Of a stretch of 10,602 bases of DNA, positions 1 to 6,213 are shown one piece after another. The DNA is from Paraprevotella sp. (lineage in GTDB: Bacteria; Bacteroidota; Bacteroidia; Bacteroidales; Bacteroidaceae), in NCBI GenBank assembly GCA_017425765.1, contig JAFOXE010000128.1:1-10602 (forward strand), read 5' to 3'. Below the pieces are notes generated by a model, which saw nothing but the letters and a program-made list of their open reading frames with translations, ran no database searches and was not told the origin of the DNA. How positions within the stretch are numbered: the stretch's first letter is position 1; every line of letters begins with the position of its first letter. Position numbers and translations under genes: made by a program.

Positions 1-43
1 TAGCCCCTACGGCGAGGCCTCCTAATAGATAAGCAAATTCCAT
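1..43 (-). CDS. N-terminal fragment of an unidentified membrane-anchored protein, cut by the window edge
   Basis: Read on the minus strand, an ATG at 43 opens a frame with no stop up to the window edge. It encodes MEFAYLLGGLAVGA, a short hydrophobic start that looks like the beginning of a membrane anchor. A good minus-strand promoter lies about 24 bases upstream (67-98), which supports a real gene start. Only 14 residues are visible, so the product cannot be identified. RmuC-type DNA recombination proteins begin with a similar single membrane helix, but so do many other proteins. The gene is divergent from the GNAT gene. Confidence 0.5.
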   Translation of the reverse strand, partial: MEFAYLLGGLAVGA

Positions 44-66
44 AATTTTAGTTCGTATTATTTTCG

Positions 67-98
67 CAAAAATATGGAAAAAATATGGATTACACAAG
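67..98 (-). promoter_or_regulatory. Bacteroidetes-type promoter for the leftward gene
   Basis: On the minus strand TATTTTTG (67-74) fits the Bacteroidetes -7 element TAnnTTTG exactly. CTTG (95-98) lies 20 nt upstream and matches three of four bases of the -33 element TTTG. The spacing is the preferred one. Transcription would begin near 60, leaving a leader of about 17 nt before the ATG at 43. Confidence 0.6.
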
Positions 99-167
99 AC
101 CATGTATGCCTTCTGTTCTATTGGATTTTTTGTATTTTGTGAGCATGAATTTGTGTGCAGAATGTTG

Positions 168-175
168 TATCTTTG
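168..175 (+). promoter_or_regulatory. -7 promoter element of the GNAT gene
   Basis: TATCTTTG is an exact match to the Bacteroidetes -7 consensus TAnnTTTG. No TTTG sits at the expected 19-21 nt upstream; the nearest are at 150-153 and 136-139, so the -33 element is poor. The site lies inside the upstream extension of the acetyltransferase frame. If used, it starts the transcript near 180 and rules out the longer start at 85. Confidence 0.5.
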
Positions 176-204
176 TATGCAAACCGATACAGAAGAAAAC
201 GGAA

Positions 205-747
205 ATGAGAATTGAAAAGTTAGATACATCATCGGGCGATTATGTTAGAGTGGAGCAGTTGATGCGCGAGACCTTTCCCCCCGAAGAACGCAGAAACGAG
301 GAACAACAGCGGTGGACGACGGAGCACGATGCCCGTTTCCATTGTAATGCTTTATATACAGACAATTGCTTTGTGGGATTACTCAATTGTTGGCATCTGG
401 CAAGGTTTGTGTACGTGGAGCATTTGGCCATATCACCGGAATGGCGGGGTAGGGGACTAGGTTCTCAGGCATTGGAGTGGCTCAAACGACAGACGAAAAT
501 GCCTCTTGTACTTGAGGTGGAACCACCAGTAGGGATAACCGAACAACTACGAGTGCGATTTTATGAACGAAATGGCTTTGTACTTTGGACAAAGGCTCTT
601 TATTTACAGCCTGCTTACCAAGAAGGATACGAACCTGTGCCTTTGAAACTTATGGTGTACGGCGCGTTGAACGAAGATGTGGATTTGGACGAGGTGCGCC
701 GATTGATTCATACCTCAGCCTACGGCTTGTCCGTACCATTACTTTAA
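205..747 (+). CDS. GNAT-family N-acetyltransferase
   Basis: This 180-residue protein has the fold signature of the GNAT superfamily, cytosolic enzymes that move an acetyl group from acetyl-CoA to an amine. The acetyl-CoA pyrophosphate-binding loop (motif A) is clear at residues 71-86: a strand with EHLAISPEW followed by RGRGLG and the start of a helix. Strand 5 (LVLEVEPP, about 101-108) and the RFYERNGF segment (118-125) follow in the order expected for motif B. Length is normal for a single-domain GNAT. The frame is open back to an ATG at 85, but those 40 extra residues are Cys-rich and unlike the family, and a -7 promoter element (168-175) lies within them, so the ATG at 205 was chosen. The substrate cannot be told from sequence. 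It appears monocistronic, with a strong terminator after it. Confidence 0.88.
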   Translation: MRIEKLDTSSGDYVRVEQLMRETFPPEERRNEEQQRWTTEHDARFHCNALYTDNCFVGLLNCWHLARFVYVEHLAISPEWRGRGLGSQALEWLKRQTKMPLVLEVEPPVGITEQLRVRFYERNGFVLWTKALYLQPAYQEGYEPVPLKLMVYGALNEDVDLDEVRRLIHTSAYGLSVPLL

Positions 748-756
748 GATGTGCTC

Positions 757-799
757 AAAAAGACATGAGCATGTAAAGCATCACTACATGCTCATGTCT
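757..799 (-). terminator. Perfect 15-bp hairpin; terminator-like on the minus strand
   Basis: AGACATGAGCATGTA (761-775) is perfectly complementary to TACATGCTCATGTCT (785-799) with a 9-nt loop. On the plus strand no U-tract follows it. On the minus strand the stem runs straight into five T residues (complement of AAAAA, 757-761), the form of an intrinsic terminator. No minus-strand gene ends here, so it may stop antisense transcription or be part of the repeat island. Confidence 0.55.
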
Positions 800-807
800 C
801 ATGCTAT

Positions 808-849
808 TACACCATGGTGTAGAGGGTACTCACACCATGGTGTGTTTTT
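808..849 (+). terminator. Intrinsic terminator after the GNAT gene
   Basis: Two copies of the self-complementary 12-mer ACACCATGGTGT (809-820 and 832-843) pair with each other. The stem continues after a one-base bulge (A821) with GAG (822-824) against CTC (829-831), leaving a GGTA tetraloop. TTTTT (845-849) follows after one G. Stem plus U-tract is a standard Rho-independent terminator. Each 12-mer can also fold on itself, so alternative small hairpins or cruciforms are possible. Confidence 0.8.
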
Positions 850-933
850 AATATGGCGAAAGAAGTGATACACTTGCGCAAGCGCAGGCGTATTTTAATG
901 AGGCAATGTAGTGGCAGATCGCACAGAAATGTC

Positions 934-941
934 TAACTTTG
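934..941 (+). promoter_or_regulatory. Possible -7 element of the ABC-F/M13 operon
   Basis: TAACTTTG fits TAnnTTTG exactly. A second exact match, TAGCTTTG, lies at 957-964. Neither has a convincing TTTG 19-21 nt upstream, although TTTG at 938-941 is 15 nt before the second. If the first is used, transcription starts near 948, after the GTG at 911 and the ATG at 929, leaving the TTG at 962 as the first in-frame start that family alignment would favour. Confidence 0.3.
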
Positions 942-961
942 CAACTCTAAATCGTATAGCT

Positions 962-2908
962 TTGATATCAGTAGAACAGTTACATGTAGAATTTGCTGCC
1001 ACGCCTCTTTTTAGCGACGTGTCGTACGTAATAAATGATAAAGACCGCATAGCTTTGGTAGGAAAAAATGGTGCCGGAAAGAGCACTATGCTGAAGATTA
1101 TTGCCGGTTTGCAATCACCCACATCCGGAAATGTGGCCATCCCCAAAGACACTACTATTGGATATTTGCCGCAGGTGATGAAGTTGAGCGATGGACGCAC
1201 CGTGCTTGAGGAAACAGAGCAAGCTTTTGCACACATCAGCGAAATGCAAGCACGGCTCGACCGATTGAATGCCGAATTGGCCGAGCGCACAGACTATGAA
1301 AGCGATGCTTACATGGCTTTAGTGGAGAAGTTTACACACGAAAACGACCGTTTTCAAATGATGGGCGGATTGAATTATCGAGCAGAGATGGAGCGCACTT
1401 TGACCGGACTTGGATTTACACGTGCCGACTTCGATCGCCCCACCAGTGAGTTCAGTGGTGGATGGCGTATGCGTATTGAGTTGGCCAAGTTGTTGCTTCA
1501 ACGTCCCGATGTGCTGCTACTTGACGAGCCGACCAATCATCTCGACATCGAGAGTATTCAATGGTTAGAAACATTTCTCTCCACGCGAGCCAACGCCGTG
1601 GTACTTGTGAGTCACGACCGGGCGTTTATTAACAACGTCACCAATCGTACATTAGAAATATCGTGTGGTCATGTGTATGATTATAAGGTGAAGTACGACG
1701 AGTATGTAAGCCTTCGTGCCGAAAGACGTGAACAACAACTGCGTGCTTATGAGAATCAGCAAAAGGAGATTGCCGACATTCAAGACTTTGTGGAACGCTT
1801 TCGTTATAAGGCCACAAAGGCGGTGCAAGTTCAAAGCAGACTAAAGCAACTTGAGAAGATGGTGCTTGTGGAAGTGGACGAAGTTGATAATAGTTCACTA
1901 CATCTAAAGTTCCCCCCTTCCATGCGTAGTGGCGATTATCCTTTGATTTGTGAGGACGTGGAAAAAATATATGGTGAACATAAAGTATTCTCACAAGTGA
2001 ACCTTACACTGAAACGAGGAGAAAAGGTTGCTTTCGTTGGACGTAATGGTGAAGGAAAATCAACCCTCGTGAAATGCATAATGGATGAGATCCCCTTCGG
2101 CGGAGTATTGAAGGTGGGACATAATGTGCAAATAGGATATTTTGCCCAAAATCAAGCACAACTATTGGACGAAGAACTCACCGTGTTCGATACGATAGAC
2201 CGTGTGGCCAAGGGGGATATACGCTTGAAGATACGTGATATACTTGGTGCTTTTATGTTTGGTGGTGAGGCCTCGGAGAAGAAAGTAAAGGTACTTTCGG
2301 GCGGAGAGAGAAGCCGATTGGCCATGATAAAACTCCTACTTGAACCTGTAAACTTCCTCATCTTGGACGAGCCGACAAATCACCTTGACATGCGTTCTAA
2401 GGACGTCTTGAAAGAGGCAATACATGATTTTGATGGTACCGTTGTGGTGGTGAGCCACGATCGTGAATTCCTCGATGGCCTTGTTACCAAAGTGTACGAG
2501 TTCGGTGGGGGACAGGTGCGCGAACATTTAGGCGGAATCTACGACTTCTTACAACGTAGAAACATAGAAAGTCTCAATGAACTCCATCAGAACAGGATCC
2601 AAGACACGGCAATCACGGAGGAAAAAGAAGTAAGCCAAAATAGACTTACATACGAACAACAAAAAGAACGAAACCGTCGTATCAAGAAATTGGAAAAGGC
2701 CGTGGCTCAGTGTGAAGAAGAAATTAACGAAATAGAGGCATCTATACAAATAATCGAGGATAAGCTTGCCACACCTGAAGGTGCAGCCGATGCTACATTA
2801 TATGAAAAGCACGGCAACTTGAAGAAACAATTGGATCAAGCTGTGGAGCAATGGGAAACTCTTTCCATGGAGTTGGAAAGCGAACAACAAAACTTACGAA
2901 CATCATAA
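962..2908 (+). CDS. ABC-F family ATPase (YheS/Uup-like translation factor)
   Basis: This is a soluble protein with two ATP-binding cassettes and no membrane segments, the ABC-F architecture; family members act on the ribosome near the E site during stalled or difficult translation. Numbering from the TTG start (648 residues): cassette 1 has Walker A GKNGAGKST (34-42), signature FSGGW (164-168), Walker B with DEPTNHLD (to 195) and SHDR switch (217-220). The linker (about 242-300) carries the charged FVERFRYKATKA segment typical of the P-site tRNA interaction motif. Cassette 2 has GRNGEGKST (360-368), LSGGE (445-449), DEPTNHLD (to 476) and SHDR (498-501). A Glu/Lys/Gln-rich coiled coil (about 555-643) ends the protein, as in Uup/YheS-type members. 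Start: the frame opens at GTG 911 and has ATG 929, but family similarity begins at ISVEQLHVEF, directly after the TTG at 962. The first gene of a probable operon with the M13 peptidase. It is not assignable to a known antibiotic-resistance ABC-F class by eye. Confidence 0.9.
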   Translation: MISVEQLHVEFAATPLFSDVSYVINDKDRIALVGKNGAGKSTMLKIIAGLQSPTSGNVAIPKDTTIGYLPQVMKLSDGRTVLEETEQAFAHISEMQARLDRLNAELAERTDYESDAYMALVEKFTHENDRFQMMGGLNYRAEMERTLTGLGFTRADFDRPTSEFSGGWRMRIELAKLLLQRPDVLLLDEPTNHLDIESIQWLETFLSTRANAVVLVSHDRAFINNVTNRTLEISCGHVYDYKVKYDEYVSLRAERREQQLRAYENQQKEIADIQDFVERFRYKATKAVQVQSRLKQLEKMVLVEVDEVDNSSLHLKFPPSMRSGDYPLICEDVEKIYGEHKVFSQVNLTLKRGEKVAFVGRNGEGKSTLVKCIMDEIPFGGVLKVGHNVQIGYFAQNQAQLLDEELTVFDTIDRVAKGDIRLKIRDILGAFMFGGEASEKKVKVLSGGERSRLAMIKLLLEPVNFLILDEPTNHLDMRSKDVLKEAIHDFDGTVVVVSHDREFLDGLVTKVYEFGGGQVREHLGGIYDFLQRRNIESLNELHQNRIQDTAITEEKEVSQNRLTYEQQKERNRRIKKLEKAVAQCEEEINEIEASIQIIEDKLATPEGAADATLYEKHGNLKKQLDQAVEQWETLSMELESEQQNLRTS

Positions 2909-2923
2909 CAAAAATAGAAGAAT

Positions 2924-4960
2924 ATGAAAATTAAAAAATCACTGTTTATTGCCGGAGTTTGCTCTGCTTGTTTGGTATCGTGTGGAGAGGGACAAACCCC
3001 TTTGACCTCGGGAATCCATCAAGCTAATATGGACACCACTGTACGTCCCGGCGACGATTTCTATGAATTCGCTTGTGGAGGTTGGATGAAAAACAATCCT
3101 TTGACAGCAGAATATTCACGCTTTGGAACGTTCGATAAACTCATCGAAGACAACCATAAACAACTAAACGACCTTATCGAAGGCATCGCCGCTTCAGAAC
3201 ATCCAGCTGGCTCGTTGGAACAGAAGATAGGTGCTCTTTACAATTGTGTAATGGATAGCGTGGCACAGAATGAGATGGGTACGCAACCGGTGCAAGACGA
3301 CTTGGCCGCCATCCGTAATGCTGAGGATAAGGCTGCTTTATTTGCCTACGCTGCAAAGCTATACCGCAAGGGTGTGCCCGGATTATTTGGCTTTTATATC
3401 GGTGCCGACATCAAGAATAGTAAGCAAAACATTCTGCAAGTATATCAAGGTGGCCTCACCTTGGGAGAGAAGGAATATTATCTTGACAACGATGCGGCTA
3501 CTACAAAGATTCGTGATGCCTACAAGGCCTATGTAGCCGATATGTTTGAACTTTATGGCCTGGGCTCTTCGGCCGAATGTAAAAAGATGATGGCTGATGT
3601 GATGCGTATAGAAACGCGAATGGCTCATAAAGTGCTCAATGCAACGCAACGACGCAACCCTGAGGCAACCTATCACAAGATGTCCTATGATTCACTTTGC
3701 AACGAATATAGTGGAATTGACTGGAACGTGTTCTTTTCCGCTGTGGGCGTTGAAGGGTTGAATGAGTTGAGCGTGATGCAACCCGAAGCACTGCGTGAGG
3801 CTGAAAAAATTTGGGAAGAAGAAAGCCTTGAGGCCTTGAAGACATATACATCATGGGCTCTTGTAGATGCTTCCGGCTCCTTCTTATGCGATACAATACG
3901 CAATCGTCAGTTCGATTTCTACGGCCGCGCTATGTCGGGTAAAGAAGAAGACCGTCCGAGATGGAAACGTGCTGTTTCTGCCGTGAACAGCGGCTTGGGT
4001 GAGGCAGTAGGCCGCATCTATGTGGAAAAGTATTTCCCGGCTGCAGCAAAAGAGCGTATGATTACGTTGGTAGGAAATTTGCGTGTAGCTTTAGGCGAAC
4101 GCATCAAATCAGTGGAATGGATGAGTGATACTACAAAAGCTGTCGCCTTGGAAAAGTTGGATGCATTTCGCGTTAAGGTGGGGTATCCCGACCGCTGGTT
4201 GGACTACTCGGCTCTTGAGATTGACAATAGTTATTGGGCAAACTACTGTCGCTGCAATGCCTTTAAAACAGATCACATGATTAAGACTCGTTTGAACCAA
4301 CCGGTAGATCCTACTGAATGGTTAATTACACCTCAGACCGTGAATGCCTACTATAATCCTACCACCAACGAGATATGCTTCCCGGCCGGTATACTGCAAT
4401 ATCCTTTCTTCGATATGCAGGCAGACGACGCCTTTAATTATGGTGCCATCGGTGTGGTAATCGGCCATGAGATGACACATGGATTTGATGACAAAGGTAG
4501 ACAGTTCGACAAGAATGGTAACCTTACCGATTGGTGGCAACCTTCTGATGTGGAGCGTTTCGAGGCTCGTGCCGCTGTAATGAAAGAATACTTCGACCAA
4601 ATCAATGTGTTACCCGACCTAAAAGCTAATGGAGAGTTTACTTTAGGTGAGAACTTGGCAGATCATGGTGGCTTGATGATAGCCTTCCATGCGTTTAAGA
4701 ATGCTACCAAGAATGCACCACTCTCAGAACAAGATGGTTTCACTCCGGAGCAACGATTCTTCTTAGCCTATTCCACAGTGTGGGCAGGAAACATTCGCGA
4801 TGAGGAAATACGTAAGCGCACCAAGAGTGACCCTCATTCCTTGGGGCGTTGGCGCGTGAACGGAGCATTGCCACATATTGATGCGTGGTACGAGGCTTTT
4901 GGTATTACTGAATCTGACAGTATGTTTGTTTCAAAAGAGAACAGAGCCAGTATATGGTAA
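2924..4960 (+). CDS. pepO: Lipoprotein zinc metalloendopeptidase, family M13 (PepO/neprilysin-like)
   Basis: This 678-residue protein is a gluzincin of the neprilysin family, which cuts short peptides outside the cytoplasm. The start has a lipoprotein signal: Lys-rich n-region, hydrophobic core, lipobox LVSC with acylated Cys20. The N-terminal M13 domain spans roughly 40-400. The catalytic domain holds NAYYNP (474-479, substrate-binding), zinc motif HEMTH (515-519), third zinc ligand in GENLADHGG (Glu576, with Asp580), and DPHSLGRWRVNG (636-647) with the conserved His and Arg of the active site. It ends in the terminal Trp typical of M13, but the Cys of the mammalian CRVW ending is replaced (ASIW). 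Length and domains are complete. It starts 15 nt after the ABC-F stop with no terminator between, so co-transcription is likely. After Cys20 the residues are GEGQ, not a clear acidic surface-export signal, so periplasmic or surface location is open. The symbol is by similarity; Porphyromonas gingivalis PepO is the known relative. Confidence 0.93.
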   Translation: MKIKKSLFIAGVCSACLVSCGEGQTPLTSGIHQANMDTTVRPGDDFYEFACGGWMKNNPLTAEYSRFGTFDKLIEDNHKQLNDLIEGIAASEHPAGSLEQKIGALYNCVMDSVAQNEMGTQPVQDDLAAIRNAEDKAALFAYAAKLYRKGVPGLFGFYIGADIKNSKQNILQVYQGGLTLGEKEYYLDNDAATTKIRDAYKAYVADMFELYGLGSSAECKKMMADVMRIETRMAHKVLNATQRRNPEATYHKMSYDSLCNEYSGIDWNVFFSAVGVEGLNELSVMQPEALREAEKIWEEESLEALKTYTSWALVDASGSFLCDTIRNRQFDFYGRAMSGKEEDRPRWKRAVSAVNSGLGEAVGRIYVEKYFPAAAKERMITLVGNLRVALGERIKSVEWMSDTTKAVALEKLDAFRVKVGYPDRWLDYSALEIDNSYWANYCRCNAFKTDHMIKTRLNQPVDPTEWLITPQTVNAYYNPTTNEICFPAGILQYPFFDMQADDAFNYGAIGVVIGHEMTHGFDDKGRQFDKNGNLTDWWQPSDVERFEARAAVMKEYFDQINVLPDLKANGEFTLGENLADHGGLMIAFHAFKNATKNAPLSEQDGFTPEQRFFLAYSTVWAGNIRDEEIRKRTKSDPHSLGRWRVNGALPHIDAWYEAFGITESDSMFVSKENRASIW

Positions 4961-4966
4961 ACCTAT

Positions 4967-5027
4967 AAAACAGACCGTGGTGTGAGTGTGTTGCAGACGT
5001 ACGTCTTGATGGCATTCACACCACGGT
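4967..5027 (-). terminator. Long nested hairpin after the M13 gene; weak terminator on the minus strand
   Basis: ACCGTGGTGTGA (4974-4985) pairs perfectly with TCACACCACGGT (5016-5027), and the stem extends four more pairs inward with two G-U wobbles (4986-4989 with 5012-5015). The loop contains a second perfect 12-base palindrome AGACGTACGTCT (4995-5006), so the structure is a stem topped by another hairpin. On the plus strand no T-tract follows. On the minus strand TTTT (complement of 4967-4970) lies three bases beyond the stem. Confidence 0.45.
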
Positions 5028-5042
5028 GTCGTTATCTCCTAC

Positions 5043-5079
5043 ATGCTCATGTGTTTTGGTGCACATGAGCATCTTTTTT
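5043..5079 (+). terminator. Intrinsic terminator of the ABC-F/M13 operon
   Basis: ATGCTCATGTG (5043-5053) pairs with CACATGAGCAT (5062-5072), an 11-bp perfect stem with an 8-nt loop, followed after one C by TTTTTT (5074-5079). This is a standard Rho-independent terminator, 82 bases after the M13 stop codon. Confidence 0.85.
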
Positions 5080-5080
5080 A

Positions 5081-5200
5081 GATGAGGTTACGATGCAAAA
5101 AACACATCGCATTTTTAATGTATCGTTTTCCTGCATTTTTTATCAAAAACACCTCGTCAAAGAAATACATACATTTCTTTTCCTTTTCAAAAAATAGTCG
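5081..5200. other. AT-rich spacer upstream of the metA promoter
   Basis: No credible gene is seen here. A 78-codon frame beginning at 5082 runs over the metA promoter and into metA and has no family resemblance. Two weak pairings exist: CGATG (5091-5095) with CATCG (5105-5109), and GATGAGG (5081-5087) with CCTCGTC (5152-5158, one G-U pair). Neither matches a structure I know, and no -7 element precedes them. Confidence 0.4.
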
Positions 5201-5208
5201 TAATTTTG
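5201..5208 (+). promoter_or_regulatory. -7 promoter element of the metA operon
   Basis: TAATTTTG fits the Bacteroidetes -7 consensus TAnnTTTG exactly. The expected -33 region (about 5177-5182) is T-rich (TTTT) but has no exact TTTG. Transcription would start near 5213-5215, giving an untranslated leader of roughly 80 nt before the metA ATG. Confidence 0.55.
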
Positions 5209-5220
5209 TGCCAATTAGGA

Positions 5221-5276
5221 GCACTCCGAACGAGTGCAAAACGAAAACCATTTTGATGCCTTTTGTGCATTCAAAA
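5221..5276 (+). promoter_or_regulatory. Structured 5' leader of metA with two hairpins
   Basis: Hairpin 1 is GCACTC (5221-5226) with GAGTGC (5232-5237), a perfect 6-bp stem with a CGAAC loop. Hairpin 2 is TTTTGATGC (5251-5259) with GCATTCAAAA (5267-5276), 9 bp with one bulged T (5270) and a 7-nt loop. The segment lies between the promoter and the start codon of a methionine-biosynthesis gene, so a regulatory role is plausible. It does not match the SAM-I or SAM-II riboswitch sequence as I know them. Hairpin 2 is too AU-rich and lacks a clean U-tract for a confident attenuator call. Confidence 0.3.
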
Positions 5277-5295
5277 CCGAAAAGAACAATACATC

Positions 5296-6213
5296 ATGCC
5301 ATTAACGTTACCGGATAAACTCCCTGCCATCGACAGGTTAAAGGAAGAAAATATATTTGTCATCGATAACACTCGAGCGTCTTCGCAAGACATTCGTCCT
5401 CTTAAGATTGCCATCTTGAACTTGATGCCTTTGAAGATTACCACAGAAACGGATTTGGTGCGACTGTTGTCTAACACCCCGTTGCAAGTAGAGGTATCGT
5501 TCATGAAGGTGAAGGCCCATACGTCGAAGAATACGCCAATCGAACACATGAGAGCGTTTTATAAAGACTTCGAGTTGATGCGCCACGAGAAGTTTGATGG
5601 TATGATTATTACCGGAGCACCGGTGGAACATTTGGATTATACCGAGGTGACGTATTGGGAAGAAATAAGCGATATTTTTAAGTGGGCACGAACTCACGTT
5701 ACTTCCACCTTGTATATTTGTTGGGCAGCGCAGGCCGGATTGTATTATCACTATGGTGTGCCCAAATATCCTTTGGACAAGAAAATGTTTGGAATCTTCG
5801 AACAAACTCCCTTGCAACCCAAGTTGCCCATTTTCCGAGGCTTTGATGATAGATTCTATATGCCGCATAGTCGTCACACCGAGTTGAGGAGAGAGGATAT
5901 TTTGAAAGTGCCCGAATTGCAATTGATTGCAGAATCTGAGGACTCGGGTGTGAGCATGGTGATGGCACGCGGTGGACGCGAAATATTCATTACAGGACAT
6001 TCGGAATACGCTCCGGAGACGTTAGACACAGAGTATAGACGCGATTTGGATAAGGGCTTGGACATCGATATGCCCAAAAATTATTATCGTGACAATGACC
6101 CCGACAAGGGGCCTCTTGTGACTTGGCGTGCACATGGTAACCTATTGTTCTCTAATTGGTTGAACTATTATGTCTACCAAGAAACTCCGTTCAAACTAGA
6201 AGACATACATTGA
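5296..6213 (+). CDS. metA: Homoserine O-acyltransferase MetA (probably acetyl-CoA-specific)
   Basis: MetA activates the hydroxyl of L-homoserine by acylation, the first committed step of methionine synthesis in the cytosol. The 305-residue protein is colinear with Escherichia coli MetA (309 residues). Nucleophile Cys142 lies in ICWAAQAG, and His235 and Glu237 in GHSEYAPETL, exactly at the E. coli numbers. The start is the ATG at 5296, giving MPLTLPDKLPAI, which matches the family start; the GTG at 5263 would add 11 unrelated residues and lies in the leader hairpin. Residue 111, in TGAPVEHLDY, is Glu. Published work on the Bacillus cereus enzyme ties Glu111 to acetyl-CoA and Gly111 (as in E. 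coli) to succinyl-CoA, so homoserine O-acetyltransferase activity (EC 2.3.1.31, symbol metAA in some databases) is the better prediction. The stop overlaps the start of the U32 gene by one base, so the two are co-transcribed. Confidence 0.96.
   Translation: MPLTLPDKLPAIDRLKEENIFVIDNTRASSQDIRPLKIAILNLMPLKITTETDLVRLLSNTPLQVEVSFMKVKAHTSKNTPIEHMRAFYKDFELMRHEKFDGMIITGAPVEHLDYTEVTYWEEISDIFKWARTHVTSTLYICWAAQAGLYYHYGVPKYPLDKKMFGIFEQTPLQPKLPIFRGFDDRFYMPHSRHTELRREDILKVPELQLIAESEDSGVSMVMARGGREIFITGHSEYAPETLDTEYRRDLDKGLDIDMPKNYYRDNDPDKGPLVTWRAHGNLLFSNWLNYYVYQETPFKLEDIH

Larger units (their letters stand above)
757..849. repeat. Two-hairpin intergenic island A (left copy)
   Basis: This compact module has the layout A-tract (757-761), hairpin of the ACATGAGCAT/ATGCTCATGT family (761-799), hairpin of the ACACCATGGTGT family (808-843), T-tract (845-849). 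The same two families recur in opposite order at 4967-5079. TACATGCTCATGT at 785-797 is identical to 5040-5052, and ACATGAGCAT at 763-772 is identical to 5063-5072. The design suggests a bidirectional terminator that may belong to a repeated intergenic family. That last point is inference from two copies. Confidence 0.65.
4967..5079. repeat. Two-hairpin intergenic island B (right copy, inverted order)
   Basis: Layout: AAAA (4967-4970), hairpin of the ACACC(A/G)(C/T)GGTGT family (4974-5027), hairpin of the ATGCTCATGT/ACATGAGCAT family (5043-5072), T-tract (5074-5079). This is the left island (757-849) with its two hairpin families in the opposite order, as expected if one copy were inverted. 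The hairpin loops and spacers are not conserved between copies, so the shared parts are the stems. Together the islands bracket the ABC-F/M13 operon. Confidence 0.6.

Noticed and set aside
85..204. Forty-residue N-terminal extension of the GNAT gene
   Set aside because: Unlike GNAT N-termini, Cys-rich, and it contains a -7 promoter element at 168-175; the ATG at 205 fits the family.
757..849. CRISPR array or transposon ends
   Set aside because: Only two palindromic 12-mers, no regular spacers, no cas or transposase genes and no target-site duplication.
5081..5300. SAM riboswitch upstream of metA
   Set aside because: No match to the SAM-I or SAM-II conserved cores by eye; only simple hairpins are seen, reported as an unassigned leader.
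5082..5318. 78-codon plus-strand frame between the M13 gene and metA
   Set aside because: It spans the metA promoter and leader and overlaps the metA start in another frame; the low-complexity composition has no family resemblance.
5338..6000. 220-codon minus-strand frame antisense to metA
   Set aside because: A shadow of a highly conserved gene on the other strand; no domain, start context or promoter.
6156..6212. Upstream extension of the U32 gene
   Set aside because: Lies entirely inside the metA coding end; the ATG at 6213 gives the family start IELLAPAKN a few residues in.
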